NCBI GenBank assembly: GCA_936432065.2
Contig: OW386285.2
Coordinates: forward strand, 137,979,235 to 138,043,234
Source: Rutpela maculata
Lineage: Eukaryota > Arthropoda > Insecta > Coleoptera > Cerambycidae
Length of the DNA: 64,000 bases
Direction of reading: 5' to 3'
Positions within the stretch are counted from its first letter, which is position 1. Every line of letters begins with the position of its first letter. This document shows, in pieces, positions 10,949 to 21,810 of this stretch. Below the pieces are notes generated by a model. It did not search any database and was not told the DNA's origin. It saw nothing but the letters and a program-made list of their open reading frames with translations. The translations under genes were made by a program, and so were the position numbers.

Positions 10949-12068
10949 TTACTTCCATACCAGTGGAAGTATAGTAACGCAAAAAAAAAATTGAAAAGTA
11001 TTATTGTTCAAATAGGCTTAGAATTTCATGAAACGTCGAGATTTTAAGTTTGAGCAAAAAATATTTGTCTGTCTGAGTGTGGCTCTGTCTGTCCATAACT
11101 TTTTGTGCTCACAATTACTCTAGAGCCGTTGCAGATATTGACTTGAAATTTGGTACACGTATGTACTTTAACGAGATCTGGAACTAGATTATATTCTGAT
11201 CTTATTCCGTTGAAGGATTAGGGGGTAAATTGGGGTAAATCAAGCAAGTAAGAGTTCATGAAATTGGTATTTAGTATATACAACGTGATCTACCATGACA
11301 TGCGGAAAATTTAACAGTAGGTTATCCCCACCGAAAGGAGTTAAAAAAATGAAAAATAAAAAAAATGGCCTTATTTTTTTGTAGAAATGCACCGCCAATG
11401 ACTTTAACTAATCTGACGTAACGCGGTACAACCATATCACTTTATCAGACTTGGGAATGACACTATTGACAGCAAAACTGGATAGGATAGAAGTGACTTT
11501 TTGGTTTTAATCAAATCACACTACAAAAATAGGGAAATAAATCGAAATAAATCGAAAAGACATTGACCCTATGCTGAAAGGACAAGCAGATATACGAGAT
11601 ATTTAGTTAAACTGGTAAATAACATGCCGGTGTCCCGATTGTTCGACCGAAAGCAAAAAACGCGGCACTTTGATCTCGCTGACCGGCTTCACTTTTTATG
11701 CCAATTAAGGAAATGTAAACAACTCCAATACGTTCTTTCATAAGTAATTTCGTCGATTTATTCCTGACCTACTCAACATCAGTAGTGTATCTTCGCAAAT
11801 TTACTGATAATTTAAAATACTAAATTACCTCAGAACCCTCCAAAATTTTGCAGGGGGTTTCCCACATTGAAGATTAGTACACCATTTTATTTTCCGCATA
11901 TCATGGTAGATCACGCTGTATAAGAGAAGCCAAGGGTCATCCATCCCAACTACCTCTTCCACCATCCCCACTCACACCACCGATGTGGCATATCATCTTA
12001 TGGATTTTTGGGGTAGACAATTTCAAATATTATATTATTAAAGTTCCACAAACAATTATTTCCACATT
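10949..12068 (+). mobile_element. Family F1 copy interrupted by another MITE
   Basis: The start ACTTCCATACCAGTGGAAGT (mutated TIR) and internal F1 landmarks run to about 11280. F1 resumes at about 11921 (TAAGAGAAGC) and runs to CAATTATTTCCAC near 12064. The terminal GGATGTGGAAG end is missing. The insert is the element at 11281-11918. Confidence 0.7.
11281..11918. mobile_element. TA-inserting MITE nested in F1
   Basis: Ends are CAACGTGATCTACCATGACA and, inverted, CAGCGTGATCTACCATGATA, with TIRs of about 30 bp continuing ATGCGGAAAAT. TA at 11279-11280 and 11919-11920 flanks the insert, and the surrounding F1 sequence rejoins cleanly. TA duplication suggests mobilisation by a Tc1/mariner-type transposase. 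The 638-bp interior has no ORF. Confidence 0.8.
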
Positions 12069-12179
12069 GAATTTACTGATATGTCACATTGTATGTCAAA
12101 ATAATGTGATTTTTTTTTTCTTTTACTTAGTTAAGTTTATATAACATATATTTATTTTTTCAACTTTAATTTTCAACTT

Positions 12180-13339
12180 TTTGCGATTAAGTCATCTATC
12201 ACGAATCAAAAAAGAAAATTTCAGACAAAATCTACGTATTTGTAGCGTGGAATTCGAATCTGAAATAAAAATTGAGTGTTTCCATTTAAGACTTCAAAGT
12301 TGTCCGACGTCACCCCCAGGGGGTGGGGGTAGGGAGAAATATCCAACACGTATATTTTTTTGTTTTTCAGTCCAATGTATATTTCTCGAGATATTTGACC
12401 GTTCCCGGACTTTTTATTCTCCCGGTACAATAAATCTGAACGACAGCGAATGGAATTTAATTTATTTTAAAATAAAACAGCGAGTAGAAGACAAGTAAAG
12501 AGCTATCTTATTCTATCAAGAGAATTTGCGCGCATTGTTTGTAAATTTTATTGCATTAATTAAACTATTCTTAAATGATAAATAAAATATAAAAATTCAC
12601 GAAGTTAAATTCCATCAAGTAAAATATGATGATAAGTAAATTTTTATTTTATTAATTAAAAGCGAAGAATTTTTATGAAATTAAATTCTTCTACATTTTT
12701 TCATGGCCTGTAAAATTGGATTGGAATTTAAAGTTTAGCGCCATTTTTCTTAATTTGCATCCTACGTAATAAGAGATATAACTTATTGTGCGTATAATGT
12801 AGTCAAAATGCATGGCAAAATTTTGCAATAAATTTACATACCTTTTAAAAGCAATGGATTTGGTATAGCTGTAGTATGTAGCCACCTAACTAACATATTA
12901 AAAGTCATCAAAAATCAAAGCTGTGCTACGACCTAAATCTTGCAAGATGGCGTCCAGAATTCAGTTATTTACAATTTATTCAAAAGATATCTTTGTATCG
13001 AAAAAACTTTCGAATAAACTTCATTCAGCATAAAATTTTAAATCATTTTTGTTAGTACCATTTTTTTGATTTGTTCAACCTTAGAGCCACAAAATGGCAT
13101 TAAGCTAAGATCGTTTGACATAAACTTGTTAATTTTTTTTTTTCACCGTCATTTTTTCATAAACATTGCCATTAAGTGAGAAATTTATGCCAACACCTTT
13201 ATGTGACCGAATGTCATAAATGATAAGTGTAACGAAAGAAATATTAATGACATTCTTTTGAAGGAAAAATACGTTATATATTCCCAGGTACTACACAAGT
13301 TATCTTTTTCATCAGATAGAAGTTCAATTCCTTTTTCAG
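12180..13339. other. Unassigned sequence
   Basis: No convincing gene is seen. A small palindrome CACCCCCAGGGGGTG lies near 12310. A GCATTAAGCTAAGA tract near 13095 recurs directly near 14170. Confidence 0.35.
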
Positions 13340-13850
13340 AATTCATGATAGTCCTTGGCAGTGTCTGCACATGGCAGATTCTTTCAATCCAGATCTCCCA
13401 CATTCACATCTATGGATACAGTTGGATTTACAAGTGCACGAATATAAACAACCCTGACGGAGGAGGGTTTTGATCATGCATGCTGTTTTCAAGGTGTCTC
13501 TCTTTTGTATTTATCTCCAGACGGTAAGGTTCATCTCATTATTTTTCTATTACCGAACTAGAAACAATATGAATGCTGAGCAGTGGCATTACTACTTGGA
13601 GGCAAATATGCGATATTAAACAGTTTGCCGACTGACTGTTTAGAAATTAGATGATGATATCAGTAGTATAGTAAATCATCTAAGGTAGTACTTCTTGATC
13701 GTGCATATAAGTGAAGTACGAATTTTTCTCCTGCAGCAGCTAGCTTTTTTTTTGGTTGTTAAACACTTTCATCCCTTTCATGCCTTCCCTCAGAGCACGG
13801 TCTTTTTGTAATAGCCAGAAGCAGGGGACATGAACAGCACTTGTTCAAAA
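13340..13850 (-). pseudogene. Nuclease-family gene remnant (copy D), C-terminal part
   Basis: On the minus strand, weak pieces near 13850-13770 (GMKGMKVFNNQKKS) lead into AGEKFVLHLYARSRSTTLDD (near 13750-13690). YHHLISKQS and FNIAYLPPSSNATAQHSYC follow, and the remnant ends with a Cys-rich tail CLYSCTCKSNC and HRCECGRSGLKESAMCRHC at about 13462-13350. These align in order with copy A (ATKALVSLYGG, ARLPLTKHAAVHH, Cys tail). Stops and frameshifts are present and the N-terminal core was not found. I could not identify TIRs for this copy. Confidence 0.55.
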
Positions 13851-14330
13851 TGGCCATTTTTTATTTAAATCTTAATAAAACTTATAAAAAGAAACTTTTT
13901 CCCCATGAAATTTACATAAATCTTGTTACTCGTTGGTTTTTGAGGTCGCTAATTACGAATCTGATATCCAAATTGTCATAAACCAACCTGCAAGATGGCA
14001 GAATCAATGGCGGCTATAAAATGCTAAAAAATGATGAAAAATGAAATATTTTTGTTAAAGTACTTTTAAGTTAAAATAGACTAAATTTTAAGTTCCAGGA
14101 AGTAATTCAAGATGGCGGATCCAATATGGCGGCAATAATATGATAAAACTAACTTAAAAATAAATTAAATGCATTAAGCTAAGAATGATTAAAAAATTTA
14201 AAAAGGAACAAATTTTCTGAAAATTTCAAATATATCCAATATGGCTGCCATACATTAATTACACAGCCACAAAATTTTTTTTAATTAGTAAGTTTTATTA
14301 AGATTTAAATAAAAAAGTGGCCTTTTTGGT
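13846..14330. repeat. Hairpin (MITE-like) structure
   Basis: AATGGCCATTTTTTATTTAA plus ATCTTAATAAAACTTA at about 13850-13890 is the reverse complement of about 14284-14325. A shorter outer pair, AGCACTTGTT at 13834 and AACAAGTGCT at 14448, may mark the true ends. The interior contains GATGGCGG-type tracts and no ORF. Confidence 0.5.
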
Positions 14331-14649
14331 TAAGCTCAATAATTTTGGTTATCATAATTCGAAAATCGGCTCTCTTACGGTTTGTGGAAATTAAATAACG
14401 AGCATTAAAAAAAAAATTATCCCAATTGGTTGCGAAACAAGTGCTCTAAATAATTTTGTCCAGAAACCTTTTTATACCTTGCTAGTAAGCTACATTTTCC
14501 TTCTTTATGTCGCCAATCTTATCATCTGACGTAAAAATGGCAACAACGAGCCTCAAAAACTCGCCTTGTCTAGATTTCTACGGACTTAGTAGTGCCATGT
14601 TTAAAGTCCCCTTGAATCTCTGATCGAACCGCTTACAATTTTGTTTAAC

Positions 14650-15890
14650 AAATGTGTTGAAGAAGGTAATTGACCAGAATCTGAAAAATAATCCTGAAAA
14701 TAAATCTAGTTTCATATACTGATAATAAAGCACTTTTCAATGTCTCCCAATACAGTTTCAGGAAAAATAAATCTACAGTTAAGGCAGTAACTACTTTAAT
14801 CGATGACGCAGCCGAAGGACTTGATGAGGGTCTAAGCAAATTTGTAACAATGTGCGACCTTACGAAGGCCTTCGACTTTGTCGGAATCGAAGTACTGTAG
14901 CTGAAACTAAAGTATTATTGTATTAGATGCAATATACCGTAATTGCTTTCCTCATAACTATTTAACAGGAAACAATTTGTTGTCTCTACCGACAAGGAAT
15001 CAGATATGTTGTAGGTCAGTAATGGTGTTCCCCAGGGCTCAGTGCTAGTTCCAGTTCTGTTCTTTTACTATATAAATGATTTGCCATCAGCACCCAGTGG
15101 ATATAGCAAATGCATCTTATTTGCAGAGACACATCACTGTGAAATAGGTAAATCAGACCGGAGCAGAGATAGTCTAGATAGATCGAAGACATAGTTTACT
15201 GCCAAAGAAATTAAAACTCAAAGAAGCAGATACCCACTATCTCCAAATATGTTCAGATAGATGAGTAAACAAATCAGAGCCAGTCAAACTTTTAGGCATT
15301 GTCTTGAATAACTGTTTGAATTGCATACCGCACATAGACTATCTTTGCTCAAAGCTGGCCTAACAAGTGTTTGTAATAAGACAGTTGAAGTATTGTCTAA
15401 CCACTGAGGCTTTAAAAATAATATATTACGCAAACGTGCATTCTCACCTACCATATGAGGTACATTTTCGGGGAAACTCAGTGAAATTCAGCAAAGTATT
15501 TGTCTTCCAAAAACATATGGAGCATCATATGATGCTTCATGTAGACCAATATTTAAAGAATTGGGGATTCTTCCGCTGCCTTGCATCTATATTCTGGAAT
15601 GAGAGCAGCGGAGAACTTAGTGCAGCCGTAATCTCGTATACCCACAATGAAGGTTAATAATTTAGACATAAACATTTATAACAACTTTGTAAATCGTATT
15701 ACTGAAGGAAGGAATTTGAGCTACAATAAGATTGTCAATCGGGCTAAGAACATATTGAAGCAGTCAAGTTTTTACACTGTGCAAGAACATATGGACTATA
15801 CTCAGCAACGAAAATAAAATACTTGTAATTTGTTACATCAAGTGTATTTTGCACATAAATTTTGTTAATAAATAAATGGTAAATGGTAAA
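14650..15890 (+). pseudogene. CR1/L2-like LINE reverse-transcriptase remnant
   Basis: Plus-strand RT pieces in order are: VSQYSFRKNKSTVKAVTTL and DLTKAFDFV (near 14740-14880), SNGVPQGSVLVPVLFFYYIN (near 15020), ILFAETHH where YADDT is expected (near 15115), then CLTTEALKIIYYANVHSHLP (near 15395). The catalytic Asp pair is mutated. The tail near 15870-15890 repeats AAATGGTAAATGGTAAA, typical of short 3' repeats in this LINE type. Stops and shifts throughout. Confidence 0.75.
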
Positions 15891-16864
15891 AAATTGTATT
15901 AAAACGGCTTGTTATACGCATGTGTAGTGGATTTGTATTTAAAAATTAACGCATTATCTTGCCGTAATTCCTGCTGAATCAAAGTTTATCTTCACTTCCA
16001 AACTAACTATAACAATAAAAACAAAGTCAAGTCTAATAAGTTCTTATTCGGAGTGGTTACACCCTCATGTTACGTTTGAAACGCAAGGGGAAAACAATTA
16101 CAGAAATACTCTAAAGAGCTTCATTATCTGTGTAATTTTATACCATTTTGTGCTCTTATATCACATTAAGTCTTCTTAGCATTTCGAGTTCCTGTTCCAA
16201 ACAATAAACACATAATGATTTAAATTCTACACAGCTACACCGTACCCGCACTTAAACTTTATATGGCCCCAAATATAATTAAGTTTCAAAAGAATGTCCT
16301 TGTGAATTTATAAGTTTCTATTAAACTCTAAGGAAATTAACTCATTTTGCCAGTAAATTTGCGAATGAAAATTAAATTATGTATTTACATTTATAAATTT
16401 CAGACTAGAGAATGCAAAGCCAAAAAAAGGAAAATTCAATGTACGGTTTTTGAAGCAAATTGCAACTGGGTAAATATTAATACTTTCATATACATGGTGA
16501 TCCATGTAATTCGTAGCTGATAATAAATTAAAAAATAAAGGTACTCCTTTATACAAAACTGTTTCCGAAAATGGATAATACGGGAGTTATACTCCTTTTA
16601 CGGGGGACAATAAATATTGAATTATTAAGTACATAAATTAAACAAAGAATGTTGCTAATTATGAATTATAAGGATTGTTCGAGTTGTCCTCTGTTTTTCC
16701 TAACACGCAATCTAAGTTTTTTTTTTAAAGAACATTGAATATCAGGTAAATTTCCTGTATCATTCTGGAACATCATTAATATTGCTAGTCCAGAACAGGG
16801 TTCGGGAATGGTAAAAATACGCCAACGGCAGTACTAGAACTAGTACATTTAGTGATGGGTTTGA
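15891..16864. other. Unassigned AT-rich sequence
   Basis: I see no gene and no repeat shared with the rest of the window. Confidence 0.35.
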
Positions 16865-17025
16865 AGACGGGAACTCCACTTTGCCACTTTTTCTAGATCT
16901 AAGTAAAGCATTTGATTGTGTGTCCAATGAAATTCTACTTAATAAGCTAGAATTTTATTTTTTCAGAGATGTATCTCTTAAAATTATTCCTGATTATCGC
17001 GTAGGATTTCTTAATAAAACGTTGT
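16865..17025 (+). pseudogene. Small LINE RT fragment
   Basis: The frame reads GNSTLPLFLDLSKAFDCV then NEILLNKLEFYFFRD, the RT motif-A region of a CR1/L2-like LINE (catalytic D in FLDLSKAFD). Truncated at both sides; the 3' side is close to a MITE. Confidence 0.65.
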
Positions 17026-17099
17026 AAATTCACGTTTATTGGTAAACAAATTATTTGAGAATTGCTTAGTTTATCGAAATGCAATAAGAATATCTTTTA

Positions 17100-17389
17100 T
17101 CCACGACTATTGTGTAATCACTGCATTCTACATTTAAGAACTGAAAAATAATGATAGTCATTATTCCAACCTATACTGAACATAATCCCATTCTAACGCA
17201 CCTTTGACCAATCAGAAACTGACAATTTTCAAAGAACGGGTGAGTCTATTTTTTCCTAGAGAGCTTCCAAGTTTTCGTGCATGTTTTCATGTTTAATGTT
17301 TAAGACGTCATACAAAGTTTTACAGTAAACTAACTTTATTTTTTCACTTTGAAACCAATAAAACAGTTAAAATATACCATAGTCGTGGA
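17100..17389. mobile_element. TA-flanked MITE of 290 bp
   Basis: The ends TCCACGACTAT and ATAGTCGTGGA are exact inverted repeats flanked by TA at 17098-17099 and 17390-17391. No ORF. The TA duplication suggests a Tc1/mariner-type MITE. Confidence 0.7.
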
Positions 17390-17407
17390 TAAAGTATAGT
17401 ATTCTCT

Positions 17408-17475
17408 ATTACTGCCACGTCGTGGAAGTATAGTAATCGTAAAAATAAGATTTTTTTCCCCCAAATAGGCTTCTT
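17408..17475 (+). mobile_element. F1 5'-end fragment
   Basis: GTGGAAGTATAGTAATCG and CAAATAGGCTTC match the F1 start, then the sequence changes to the R1-like LINE 3' end. Truncated by that insertion or by deletion. Confidence 0.55.
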
Positions 17476-19900
17476 TCTTTTCGAGGGAAGGGAAAATCCT
17501 CACGGGCTTCCTTACGGCTGGTTGTAAGGTAAGGTTGTAAGGGGGAGTGTCAGACTCATACTGACTAAAACTCCTCCTAAGAGCATCCTTAGGTGCGCAG
17601 CGACATCACTTTTCAGTACTGCTTCACTCCTTCACTCCGCCCTAACCTTTCTATTCCAGGTTATTCCCTTCTTTCTTCCCCCTTGTCTTTTAATATGCCA
17701 GCAATAATCTTCTCTACAACTTTTCATTTGGTTTCCCTTTCTAGCATGTGCCTGAGAAAGTCAGCTGTTCACGGACCTCGTTTTCTCCTTTCTCCTATTT
17801 AGTTTCATCTGTTACATTCTAGTATTGTGTGCTCTGGTGTGTATTGTGTGTATAGGTACACTCATCGTTTTCAGTTATTTTGAAACGTAACAAGTATGAT
17901 TTAAAACAGCTGTGTTCGGATAAAAACTGCGTGAGGTAGTACCCCACCTCTCTGTGCTTGCGCGTTACCCAGGGGGTAACGCGTGGTATATCTGGTGTTA
18001 GCTTCTTGGTCCATTGGAATATATCAGTGTCTTGTGTCCAGTCGTGTTGCCATTTTGTCATCGTATTCTCTCTTTTCCTTATCTTTTATATTCTCCTATT
18101 CCCCTCCTTTTCGTAGGTACGTTCTTCTATCAATCAAGTGTATGGGGATCACCTTTGCGATAACCTGTATTGCTTTCGTTGTCACAGTTCTGTAGACCCT
18201 TGCTATCCTAATTGCCACATTATTTGTACTCCTTCTAGCAGCTTTTTATACATTGCTATACCCATCCAGTCTTTCCATGCAGGCACCTCATACGTGATGG
18301 AGTTTATAACACTGCTGAGAATCTTTCGCTTTCCTGCCTTCGGTCCGCTGATATTCGGTATTAGTCGGCTTACTGCCCTAGTTGCCTTCCCAGTCACCAT
18401 TTTTATGTACATACCCATATTATGGCCTATTATAGTCCAAGATATTTTAGACATCTTCTAGAAGTAATCTCCAGGTTGTCAGGTTTAAGCGTTATCTTTC
18501 TTACGGTTCTTCCGCCTAGAAGTACCACCGCTTTTCTTTTCTGAGGTGCCAGCTGTAAACCTCTCTCCCTCATCCAGATTTCGACTCTAGTCATTGTCCA
18601 CGCAATGCGCTCCTCTATTTCTTCTCTGTCTACTCCTCATAGTACTAGTACTAGATCGTCTGCGTATCCTATGATGATTGTTCCTTCCGATGCATCTATT
18701 CTTAGGACGTCATCGTGGTATATGTTCCAGAGCGTAGGCCCCAGAACAGACTCTTGAGGTACTCCACATGTCAGGTCCATTGATACGCTTTCACCAACCA
18801 GTATTTTCCTATCCTCTAGATAGCTGCAACTTAGCTTTATCAGGTACGGTGCTAAAAGCATTATTAACGTCCAATGTTATCATTGCCACATACTTATCCG
18901 AGTGTCGTCTTGTATCAGTTACAATGCTTTGTACCACCTGTATGACGTTCATAGTCGACAGGTTTTTTATAAATCCGAATTGAGTGCGCGCACGGTCGTA
19001 CTTTTGTTCGATCTCGTCTACTAATCTTTTGTTGATTACCTGCTCAAACAGTTTCCCTATAGGCATAGAGGCCTAAACGATTTCTCTCCTCCCTTTCTCG
19101 GCTTTTTTATCAGCGTAGGCCTGCCTATTTTCCACTCCTTAGTCCCATTACTGATGAGGCGTTTCCTGTATTATTCCGGGCTTTTGTTCCGCAATTACCT
19201 TTATCACCTCAGGATGGGCTTCATCAAGCTCCCCAGCTTTGCCTGTCTCGATTATCTGTCCTGCTTCCCTTATGTTGTCTATAATACACAGTGATCCTGT
19301 CTTATGTCTATTGTTGGTCATCTCCTCATCATGTGTTCCGGGAATATTTCTTTGGCTATTCTCATTTGGTCCTCGTCTGTAGTTTCTATTGGCGAAAGAA
19401 GCCCTACTGTCTCAGTCACAATCTTGTACCTTGTGTCCCGGGAGTCTGCATCTACTTCCTCACAGAGCAGGTTCCATGCTGCATTTTTCGCTCTTTTTAT
19501 TGCTTCTTTTAGTTTGTACCGGCACTCCCTATACCTATCCTGTAAAGTCTTTTCCTATCCTCTTATATGCCGGCTCTGGAATTAGCTCTTGTTGTTTCTC
19601 TTTTTGCTTTAAGTCTTTTGTCTCTGAGTTCAGCTATTTCATCGTTCCACCAGTAGGCGCCCCTACGTGCATTGTGGTGATACTTCTTTTTTAGGGTAGT
19701 GTCACATGCTTTCTCTACTATTTCTGCCAGTTCTTTTGCGCTATGTGTGCGGAATGGCCTGTTTGCCTCCTACAATATCTTCCAAAGCAGTTTCTCTTTT
19801 TTCCCATTCTTACAGGTTCACCTTTTCTGTCGTTTTCCTTTTTGTTTCCACTTTCTGACGAGGTTCCCAAGGCTTGGCGAGCACATCGTTACATGTTACA
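17475..19900 (-). pseudogene. R1-clade non-LTR retrotransposon remnant (RT and C-terminal part)
   Basis: Read on the minus strand from 19.9 kb downward, the pieces are: the end of the endonuclease/linker (WWNDEIAELRDKRLKAKRE); KLKEAIKRAKNAAWNLLCEE and VDADSRDTRYKIV; the RT (GKLFEQVINKRLVDEI, FGFIKNLSTMNV, MITLDVNNAFSTV, GVPQESVLGPTLWNI, GYADDLVLVL); then KATRAVSRLIPNISGPKAGK and GYYLTQFLSEHSCFKSYL. The 3' UTR has AGTCTGACACTCCC on the minus strand. This order is that of R1-type elements. The RT motif is PQES instead of PQGS and several frameshifts are present, so it is dead. 5' truncated: no gag-like ORF1. It abuts the plus-strand LINE at 19980. Confidence 0.8.
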
Positions 19901-20424
19901 TGTACTAGGAACTATTTCTTTCAAACGTGGACTTTTTCCCGTCGTTTAATATGATATAATCATTTTCACTAGCCCATTCTGAAATTCCTACAAATGTTAT
20001 TAAAATGTGTACAAATACTTTTGTAAATCCATTATGTCATGTAATTAACAATTCTTTTAAATTTGATATATTTCCTGAGCAGTTGAAATTGGCATCAATT
20101 AAACCTCTATATAAAAAAGGAGATCCAGAGCTTATGGAAAGTCACAGGCCTATAAGTACGTTGCCTTCTTTCTCAAAATTATTTGAAATGTCCATGTGCG
20201 ACAGAGTAGTGAGTTTCATGAAAGCTTGTAATAATTTTAATGATATTCAGCAAGGGCCGTTCCATAGAGACGGCTATTTTTCAATTTACAGATAGGATTT
20301 TAAGATCTTTCGAACAAAATGAACTCCCATTAGGAATATTTTTAGATTTATCGAAGGCATATGACTGTCTTAATCATGCATATTTACTGGAAAAGTTGGA
20401 ACTTTATGGAATACGTGGAAATGC

Positions 20425-20515
20425 ACTAGCGGTGTACAAATCATATCTTACTTCTCGTAGGCAAAGTACAACTCTTTGCCTACGAGAAGTAAGATATGAT
20501 TTGTACACCGCTAGT
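20425..20515. repeat. Perfect 42-bp inverted repeat inside the LINE ORF
   Basis: Arms 20425-20466 and 20474-20515 are exact reverse complements around the 7-nt loop TACAACT. The reading frame of the LINE stays open across it, but the encoded stretch (STTLCLREVRYDLYTAS) is not expected at this point of an RT. A templated snap-back duplication is the simplest source. Confidence 0.9.
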
Positions 20516-21202
20516 ATCGATAAAAATGGTAGTAGAGGTAAATCTGAAATTAAAGAAACTCATATAGGCGTTCCGCAAGGCAGTGTAGTGGAGCCAATTT
20601 TATTTATTATTTTTATGAATGATTTGTCTAACATAGTAACGCAAGCCAATACGATGATAACGAATTATGCTGATGATACAAACCTTTTGGTATCCTCAAA
20701 AGTGTTTCCAGATATTGTTACTGACAGTAATATGTTGTTTATAAAAGCTAAGGATTGGTTCATAAAAAATGAATTCCTATTAAATGTAGAGAAAACCAAC
20801 ATTATATTATTTAGAACAAAACAATTACATATTGAATCACCTAAAACTATAAAAATTGTTGAAGAATCAGTAGATCTCAAAAATGACATAAAATTTCTAG
20901 GAGTACAAATTGATGCCAATTTAGATTGGTCACTTCAAGTAAATGTTGTATGTAAAAAACTGAACAAAATTTGCTATAGTATGAGAGTTATAAGTAAATA
21001 TTTAAATGAGAAATCTATAAGGAACATATACTTTGCCAATTTCGAGTCAGTTGCTAGATTTGATATTATTTTTTGGGGAAGCAACAAGGACATAAATAAT
21101 GTTTTCATCATACAGAAAAGAATCATAAGATTAATGTATAATATGAAATATATGGAAACATGTAGCGGAACTTTTGAATCAAAAAATATATGTACAATCA
21201 TT

Positions 21203-21222
21203 GCTATATATATATATATATG
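21203..21222. repeat. (TA)n microsatellite inside the LINE coding region
   Basis: An alternating TA tract lies where this LINE type usually encodes a YIYE-like motif. It ends in an in-frame TGA, and the frame resumes directly afterwards. Confidence 0.75.
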
Positions 21223-21587
21223 AATGCCTTTTATTGATCACAATATTGTGCATAAGTATAACACAAGAACTGTTGATATAAACTATCCAATACATAGGCT
21301 AACTTTAACAGAAAAAAATTCACATTATATGTGCGTCAAATTATATAACAACTTGCTTGAAGAGTTTAAACGCATTGAAAATGTTAATGAATTTAAAAGA
21401 AAACTGAAAAAGTATCTTGTAAATTTGGGTGAGTATTTTGTAAAAAGTAGTTAGATGGATGTTGTGACGTTATTTCATTTAATTTGTTACCTATACTATA
21501 TGGTGTAAGATTTTCCTTTAAATAAAATTTGTTATTATTGTTGTTATTAATATTATTCTGATAGCACACTGCCTTTTTCATCTTCTG

Positions 21588-21810
21588 TTGGGCTTAGAAT
21601 GTCATGAAATGTCGAGATTATAAGTTTGAGCAAAAAAAAAAATAATTTTGTGTATTTGTCGGTCGGTCCCTCTAACTTTCTTGTGCGCACGATTGCTCTG
21701 GGACGATTTATGATACTTACTTGAAATGTGTACACCTATGTCTTATTGCAATATCTTATATTTTGATGTTATGCTGAAGGGTTGGGGGGAATAGCAATGT
21801 CATCTGCAAA
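21588..21810 (+). mobile_element. F1 internal fragment
   Basis: GGGCTTAGAATGTCATGAAA, TATAAGTTTGAGCAAAAAAA, GTGCGCACGATTGCTCTGG and GAAGGGTTGGGGG match the F1 interior. Both ends are missing. Confidence 0.65.

Larger units (their letters stand above)
10868..12175. repeat. Direct duplication of about 75 bp flanking an F1 insertion
   Basis: TATGTCAAAATAATGTGA and the following 55 bp (ending TATATTTATTTT.T) occur at about 10868-10941 and again at about 12091-12172, on the two sides of the F1 copy. This is far longer than a transposon target duplication. Confidence 0.6.
19980..21535 (+). pseudogene. CR1/L2-like LINE, 5'-truncated ORF2 with one long open frame
   Basis: The reading starts near 20005 (FPEQLKLASIKPLYKKGDPE, HRPISTLPSFSKLFEMSM). 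A frameshift at about 20255-20290 leads to a 327-codon frame (20240-21223). RT motifs in that frame are GRSIETAIFQF, FLDLSKAYDCLNH, GVPQGSVVEPILF and NYADDTNLLV, so the catalytic Asp residues remain. The C-terminal part continues in the same frame after a stop at 21221 (HKYNTRTVD, SHYMCVKLYNNL, FKRKLKKYL, ending 21454). The 3' tail is ATTATTGTTGTTATT-like. A 42-bp inverted duplication (20425-20515) replaces RT sequence without closing the frame. The TA run before 21221 ends in an in-frame TGA. The best-preserved LINE here, but not intact. Confidence 0.8.

Noticed and set aside
13258..13473. Plus-strand ORF of 71 codons
   Set aside because: It is the shadow of the minus-strand Cys-rich nuclease-family tail at the same place.
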